From: an uncultured Bacteroidales bacterium
GTDB taxonomy: Bacteria > Bacteroidota > Bacteroidia > Bacteroidales > FEN-979
Reading direction: 5' to 3'
Assembly (NCBI GenBank): GCA_903845055.1
Contig: CAIMWF010000073.1
Span: 1 to 34,536, forward strand
DNA: 34,536 bases
The notes under the pieces were generated by a model. The model saw only the letters and a program-made list of their open reading frames with translations. It ran no database searches and was not told where the DNA came from. Positions 31,010-34,536 of the stretch are shown here, piece after piece (position 1 is the stretch's first letter; every line of letters begins with the position of its first letter). A program made the translations under genes and the position numbers.

Positions 31010-31017
31010 CAAAGTTA
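31010..31017 (-). promoter_or_regulatory. Candidate -7 element for the large cargo gene
   Basis: Minus strand reads TAACTTTG (TAnnTTTG), 29 nt upstream of the ATG at 30980. It lies back to back with the plus-strand box at 31031-31038 in the divergent region. Confidence 0.4.
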
Positions 31018-31030
31018 TTGAAAAGTTCTC

Positions 31031-31038
31031 TATATTTG
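31031..31038 (+). promoter_or_regulatory. Candidate -7 element for the SDR gene
   Basis: TATATTTG on the plus strand, an exact TAnnTTTG match 50 nt before the ATG at 31089. It predicts a leader of about 45 nt. No -33 match at normal spacing. Confidence 0.4.
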
Positions 31039-31088
31039 ACCATCGCTAAGTGAGATTTATTTGTTTTTATTTTAAAAATCATCATTCT

Positions 31089-31793
31089 ATGAATATAATT
31101 ATAACGGGGGCCAGCAAAGGAATCGGCTTCGAACTTGTTAAGGTGTTAGCCAAACATAAGCAGAATAAGATCGTCGCCATCTCGCGCAACGGGAAAGCGC
31201 TCAGAGAGCTCGTGGCGGAATGTGTACGGCTATATCCCGATGCAAAAGTCATCCCTTACGAGTTCGACCTGAACCAGTTTGAGTTCTACCCGTTCATCGT
31301 CCAGCGCCTCGAAACGTTCATCCACAAGTGCGATATACTGGTCAACAACGCGGGCAAGCTGTTCAACAAACCCTTCAGCAAATTCGAGATAACCAATTTC
31401 GACGACACCTTCAACGTGAATGTCAAAAGTCCCTTTTTCCTCACCCAGGCGCTGTTGCCGATGCTGAACAAAGGGGCACACGTGGTGAACATCGGGAGCA
31501 TCGGGGGCGTCCAGGGGAGCAAAAAATTCCCCGGGCTTGCCGCTTACAGCGCAAGCAAGGGAGCCCTGGCCATCCTCACCGAGGTGTTGGCCGAAGAACT
31601 TGCCGAACAGGAAATAACCGTCAACTGCCTGGCTCTCGGCGCCGTTCAGACCGAGATGTTCGCCAAAGCCTTCCCGGGGGCAAAGGCGCTCCAGAACCCC
31701 GAACAACTGGCCCATTTCATCGCCGATTTCTGCATCAGCGGGCAAAAGTATTTCAACGGGAAGGTGGTGCCGGTGTCGATGTCGGTGCCCTGA
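31089..31793 (+). CDS. Short-chain dehydrogenase/reductase
   Basis: 234 residues of the classical SDR family, NAD(P)-dependent and cytoplasmic. The cofactor motif TGASKGIG is at residues 6-13, NNAG at 86-89, the catalytic Ser in NIGSIGG (S137), and the Y153-SAS-K157 pair of YxxxK. The NVKSPFFLTQALLP helix and VNCLALGAVQTEMF region fit. SRN after the second strand suggests NADP preference, by analogy. The ATG at 31089 begins right at the first beta strand. A GTG reading from 31050 adds a lysine- and histidine-rich stretch with no homology expected, so I reject it. The specific substrate cannot be assigned. The gene is monocistronic: divergent from the cargo gene and convergent with hydF, with repeat arrays after it. 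Confidence 0.93.
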   Translation: MNIIITGASKGIGFELVKVLAKHKQNKIVAISRNGKALRELVAECVRLYPDAKVIPYEFDLNQFEFYPFIVQRLETFIHKCDILVNNAGKLFNKPFSKFEITNFDDTFNVNVKSPFFLTQALLPMLNKGAHVVNIGSIGGVQGSKKFPGLAAYSASKGALAILTEVLAEELAEQEITVNCLALGAVQTEMFAKAFPGAKALQNPEQLAHFIADFCISGQKYFNGKVVPVSMSVP

Positions 31794-31800
31794 AAAATGA

Positions 31801-31848
31801 TAGCGAGGTAGCGAGGTAGCGAGGTAGCGAGGTAGCGAAATAGCGAAA
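31801..31848 (+). repeat. Octamer array, TAGCGAGG x4 plus TAGCGAAA x2
   Basis: Six consecutive 8-bp units, four exact, beginning 7 nt after the SDR stop codon and reading in the same direction as that gene. Same unit as at 903-934 and 20487-20518. The array tail changes to TAGCGAAA, as it also does in the other two copies. Confidence 0.93.
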
Positions 31849-31882
31849 AAAAATGAAAAAGCAGAAACGGGTTGGAGTTGTT

Positions 31883-31910
31883 TATTGCCTATTGCCTGAT
31901 GCCTACTGCC
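31883..31910 (-). repeat. Heptamer array, GGCAATA family, at the hydF stop codon
   Basis: On the minus strand four 7-bp units read GGCAGTA, GGCATCA, GGCAATA, GGCAATA. The TAG stop of hydF (31912-31910) merges into the first unit. The array lies 34 nt from the TAGCGAGG array that follows the convergent SDR gene. Confidence 0.88.
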
Positions 31911-33139
31911 TATAAATAATCTTCGACCCCTTCGGAGCCCCCGGTGAACGGCGCGATGGCGCGGTTGTAAATGCCATGGATGTAGGCAATGGCCATGCCG
32001 TAGTTGGTGACGGGGATACCGGCGTCGATGGCCGGTTTCAGGCGGCTCTGCAGTTGTTTCCGGGTGATCATGCAGCCGCCGCACTGGATCACCATCGCGT
32101 AATCGGTGATGGGCCGCGGGATGGGGCTCAACCCGGCAACCACTTCGAATTCAAGCTTTTTTCCTGAAAAACTGGTCAGCCACCGGGGGATCTTGACCCG
32201 GCCGATGTCGTCGCACGACACATGGTGTGTGCACGACTCCAGGATCAGCACCCGGTCGCCGTCGCCGAGCTTCGACAGGTGCGGGGTTCCCTTCATATAG
32301 CTCGCGAAATCGCCCTTCTGCCTCGCCAGTACGATGCTGAAGCTGGTCAGGGGTATCTCTTTCGGGATGGAGGCATCGGCCTTCGGGAAGACCTGGCTGT
32401 CGGTGACCACGAGCACGGGTTTCGGGTTCATCTTCCGCAAAAAGGCATCCACCTCCCGCTCCTTGCAAACCACGGCAATCCCGTCGTGGTCGAGCACGTC
32501 GCGGATCACCTGCACCTGCGGCAGGATCATCCTCCCCTCGGGTGCCTCGATGTCAATGGGGGTGATCAGCAATACCATGTCGCCATAGGAGATCAGGTCG
32601 CCCACGAGGGTCTGCTTCCGGAAGGCCGTTTCGGGGATCGTCTCCCGGATCAGGCTGACCAGCGCTTCGAGGTTGCTGGGAAGCAGCGCGCTGAAACCGA
32701 TGACCGGCACATTGTATTTTTCGGCGATCACGCCTGACAATTCCGGGCGAATCTCCTCCTCATCCGATTTGTTGTGGATGACCATGCAGGGCAGGTCATT
32801 GGCCCTGAAATCGCGCAGCAGGTTCTTTTCCGGCTCGTCAAACTGGTTGCCGGCGATCACCAGGATAGCCATGTCGATGATCTTCAGCACCTCCAGCGTC
32901 TTTCCAACCCGTTTCATCCCCAGCTCGCCGCTGTCGTCAATGCCGGCGGTGTCGATCATCACCACCGGGCCGATCCCGCCGATCTCGATCGACTTTTTCA
33001 CCGGGTCGGTGGTCGTGCCCGCCGTCTCCGACACGATGGCGATCTCCTGCCCGGTCAGAACGTTGATGAGGGAGCTCTTCCCGTTGTTACGCCTGCCGAA
33101 GATGCCGATGTGGGGTTTGGTGTCGCGGGAAGAGTTCAT
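31910..33139 (-). CDS. hydF: [FeFe]-hydrogenase H-cluster maturation GTPase
   Basis: Scaffold on which HydE and HydG products assemble the di-iron subcluster before transfer to [FeFe]-hydrogenase. 409 residues. The GTPase domain has the P-loop GRRNNGKSS (15-23), TAGTTTDP (39-46), DTAG (63-66) and NKSD (123-126). The dimerisation domain follows to about 280. The cluster-binding domain has C303-T-H305 in ESCTHHVSCDD and C353/C356 in IQCGGCMITR, the CxH...CxxC ligand set of HydF. GDGDRVLILESCTHH and the RPITDYAM region are diagnostic of this family, ruling out EngA-type GTPases. This implies anaerobic hydrogen metabolism. HydE, HydG and a hydrogenase are not in the window. A TAnnTTTG box lies upstream, and the stop codon is contributed by a heptamer repeat. 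Confidence 0.97.
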   Translation of the reverse strand: MNSSRDTKPHIGIFGRRNNGKSSLINVLTGQEIAIVSETAGTTTDPVKKSIEIGGIGPVVMIDTAGIDDSGELGMKRVGKTLEVLKIIDMAILVIAGNQFDEPEKNLLRDFRANDLPCMVIHNKSDEEEIRPELSGVIAEKYNVPVIGFSALLPSNLEALVSLIRETIPETAFRKQTLVGDLISYGDMVLLITPIDIEAPEGRMILPQVQVIRDVLDHDGIAVVCKEREVDAFLRKMNPKPVLVVTDSQVFPKADASIPKEIPLTSFSIVLARQKGDFASYMKGTPHLSKLGDGDRVLILESCTHHVSCDDIGRVKIPRWLTSFSGKKLEFEVVAGLSPIPRPITDYAMVIQCGGCMITRKQLQSRLKPAIDAGIPVTNYGMAIAYIHGIYNRAIAPFTGGSEGVEDYL

Positions 33140-33156
33140 AAGTTTTGGAGGAAAAT

Positions 33157-33175
33157 AATTAAAAATTAAAAATTA
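33157..33175 (+). repeat. AATTAAA heptamer repeat in the hydF leader
   Basis: Two units of AATTAAA and a partial third, period 7, 18 nt upstream of the hydF start. A related AATTAAAAATTAC stretch occurs at about 10486-10498 between two genes of the exported cluster. Confidence 0.6.
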
Positions 33176-33233
33176 CGGAAACGCAGGTAAAAGGCAGGAG
33201 GTGCTTTTCATTTGTTCGTCATTCATTTATTCC

Positions 33234-33275
33234 GTTCGACATTCGATATCCGACATTCGATATTCGAAATTCAAC
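33234..33275 (+). repeat. Heptamer array, ATTCRAY family
   Basis: Six 7-bp units: GTTCGAC, ATTCGAT, ATCCGAC, ATTCGAT, ATTCGAA, ATTCAAC. It lies in the intergenic region between the ABC-F gene and hydF, downstream of the predicted hydF promoter box, so it would be transcribed as leader. Same family as 22425-22466. Confidence 0.85.
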
Positions 33276-33292
33276 CGGCAATAACAGAATGA

Positions 33293-33300
33293 CAAAGGTA
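33293..33300 (-). promoter_or_regulatory. Candidate -7 element for hydF
   Basis: Minus strand reads TACCTTTG (TAnnTTTG), 16 nt after the ABC-F stop and 153 nt before the hydF ATG. The long leader it predicts contains the ATTCRAY and AATTAAA arrays. Confidence 0.35.
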
Positions 33301-33315
33301 CAAAAAATGAATTTC

Positions 33316-34536
33316 TCAGCTCTTCCGCTCCAGCTCTTTCAGGTTCTCGAGTTTTTTCTTCTGCAGGAAGCTGTGGATGTCGCCGAGATGCTCCTTTACC
33401 CTCCGGTTTCCGAATTCAAACACCTTGTTGACCAGCCCGTCGAGAAAATCGCGGTCGTGCGAAACGAGGATCATGGTGCCGTCGTAATCCTGCAGGGCGC
33501 TCTTCAGGATATCCTTGGTCTTCAGGTCGAGGTGGTTGGTGGGTTCGTCGAGGATGAGCAGGTTCACCGGCTCGAGCAGCAGCTTGATCATGGCCAGCCG
33601 TGTACGCTCCCCGCCCGACAGAACCTTCACCTTGTTGGAGGATAGGTCGCCGCCGAACATGAAGGCGCCCAGGATGTCGCGGATCTTCGCGCGGATGTCG
33701 CCCCTGGCGGCATCATCGATGGTCTGGAACACGGTGATCTCCTCGTCGAGCATCGAGGCCTGGTTCTGCGCGAAATAGCCGATCATGATGTTGTGGCCCA
33801 GCGTCAGGGTGCCGGTATAGCCCTTTTCGCCCATGATGGCGCGCACCAGGGTGGATTTCCCCTCCCCGTTCTTGCCGACGAAGGCCACCCGTTCGCCACG
33901 CTCGATGCTCAGGGATACGTCGCCGAATACCTGGTGGTCGCCATAACTTTTCGACAGCCCGCCCAGGATCAGCGGGTAGCTGCCCGAACGGGGCGATGGA
34001 GGGAACCTGAGCCGCAGGGCCGAGGTATCCTCCTCGTCGATCTCAACCAGCTCCAGTTTCTCCAGCATCTTCACCCGCGACTGCACCTGCAGGGTCTTGC
34101 TGTAGGTACCCTTGAACCGTTCTATGAACTCCTGCGTTTCGGCGATTATCTTCAGCTGCTCGTCAAATTTCTTCTGCTGCTGCTGGCGCCGCTCGAGCCG
34201 GAGCTGCTGGTAAGCAGTATAGTTCACCTTGTAATCGTAAATCCTCCCCATGGTCACCTCGATGGTGCGGGTGGTGATGTTGTCGACGAAGGCCCGGTCG
34301 TGCGAGATCACGATGACCGCCCTGGCGCTGCTGATAAGGAACTCCTCGAGCCACTGCACCGATTCGATGTCCATATGGTTGGTCGGCTCGTCGAGCAGGA
34401 TGAGGTCGGGTTTCTGCAGCAGGATCTTGGCAAGCTCGATGCGCATGCGCCAGCCCCCGCTGAACTCGCCCGTGGGCCGCGTGAAATCGCTCCTGAGGAA
34501 GCCAAGCCCCATCAGTATCTTCTCGATCTCCGCGTC
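33316..34536 (-). CDS. ABC-F family ATPase, N-terminus cut by window edge
   Basis: Soluble protein with two fused ABC domains and no membrane part; members act on ribosomes in translation or antibiotic protection. The frame stays open to base 34536 (GAC GCG GAG ... reading D-A-E-I-E-K-I-L before an internal Met at 34512), so the listed 406 residues are the C-terminal two thirds. Seen first is the end of domain 1: FSGGWRMRIELAKILL (signature), LILLDEPTNHMD (Walker B). A linker of charged helices follows (QQLRLERRQQQQKKFDEQL and after), the P-site tRNA interaction motif region of ABC-F proteins. Domain 2 has Walker A GKNGEGKST, LSGGERTRLAM, LLILDEPTNHLD and the ISHDR/VSHDRDFL switch. A short basic tail ends the protein. 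It most resembles the Uup/YheS-like branch; the exact subfamily cannot be set from this part. Confidence 0.95.
   Translation of the reverse strand, partial: DAEIEKILMGLGFLRSDFTRPTGEFSGGWRMRIELAKILLQKPDLILLDEPTNHMDIESVQWLEEFLISSARAVIVISHDRAFVDNITTRTIEVTMGRIYDYKVNYTAYQQLRLERRQQQQKKFDEQLKIIAETQEFIERFKGTYSKTLQVQSRVKMLEKLELVEIDEEDTSALRLRFPPSPRSGSYPLILGGLSKSYGDHQVFGDVSLSIERGERVAFVGKNGEGKSTLVRAIMGEKGYTGTLTLGHNIMIGYFAQNQASMLDEEITVFQTIDDAARGDIRAKIRDILGAFMFGGDLSSNKVKVLSGGERTRLAMIKLLLEPVNLLILDEPTNHLDLKTKDILKSALQDYDGTMILVSHDRDFLDGLVNKVFEFGNRRVKEHLGDIHSFLQKKKLENLKELERKS

Noticed and set aside
31050-31088. GTG-started extension of the SDR gene
   Set aside because: The SDR fold starts at the ATG at 31089; the added residues are not part of the domain.

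Overview
The window looks like a chromosomal segment of an anaerobic member of the Bacteroidota, probably Bacteroidales-like. Four things point there. Three proteins relate to the type IX secretion system (two cargo proteins with type A sorting tails and a PorE-like anchor). Several upstream regions carry the Bacteroidota -7 element TAnnTTTG and few have a strong Shine-Dalgarno. A [FeFe]-hydrogenase maturase (HydF) is present. Base composition is moderately GC-rich and even throughout, and I see no integrase, transposase, phage gene, CRISPR array, tRNA or rRNA.

Layout. From 1 to 13087 everything is on the minus strand. Read in the direction of transcription it is gcvT; a tight run of four exported proteins of unknown function ending in a large modular leucine-rich-repeat protein and then a ComB-like phosphatase; an exported M49 dipeptidyl peptidase III; an M23 peptidase; guaA; and the N-terminal part of a LysM plus periplasmic-binding-protein fusion. 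From 13295 to 19308 the plus strand carries a membrane-bound nucleotide-sugar 4,6-dehydratase, miaA and a secreted PKD-like/FISUMP protein. From 19305 to 22406 the minus strand has the agmatine-to-putrescine pair (aguA, aguB) and a type IX cargo protein. The PorE-like protein is on the plus strand at 22593-24581.

From 24619 to 28521 is a complete riboflavin operon, ribD-ribE-ribBA-ribH on the minus strand, controlled by an FMN riboswitch with an obvious intrinsic terminator. Beyond it lie a large type IX cargo protein, an SDR oxidoreductase, hydF and the C-terminal two thirds of an ABC-F ATPase.

The most unusual content is in two places. First, the intergenic spaces hold several families of degenerate tandem arrays with a unit of 7 or 8 bp (TAGCGAGG, GGCAATA, ATTCRAY, TCAAATCC, GTTTTGA, AATTAAA). 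One composite, a GGCAATA array facing a TAGCGAGG array, occurs twice as mirror copies. The TAGCGAGG arrays always sit at gene 3' ends in the orientation that reads stop codons, and repeat DNA supplies the stop codon of both aguB and hydF. Second, the exported four-gene cluster with ComB (7056-11922) looks like a co-translated unit of undescribed function whose members may share a domain.

All functional calls rest on reading motifs in the translated sequence. No database or structure search was possible.
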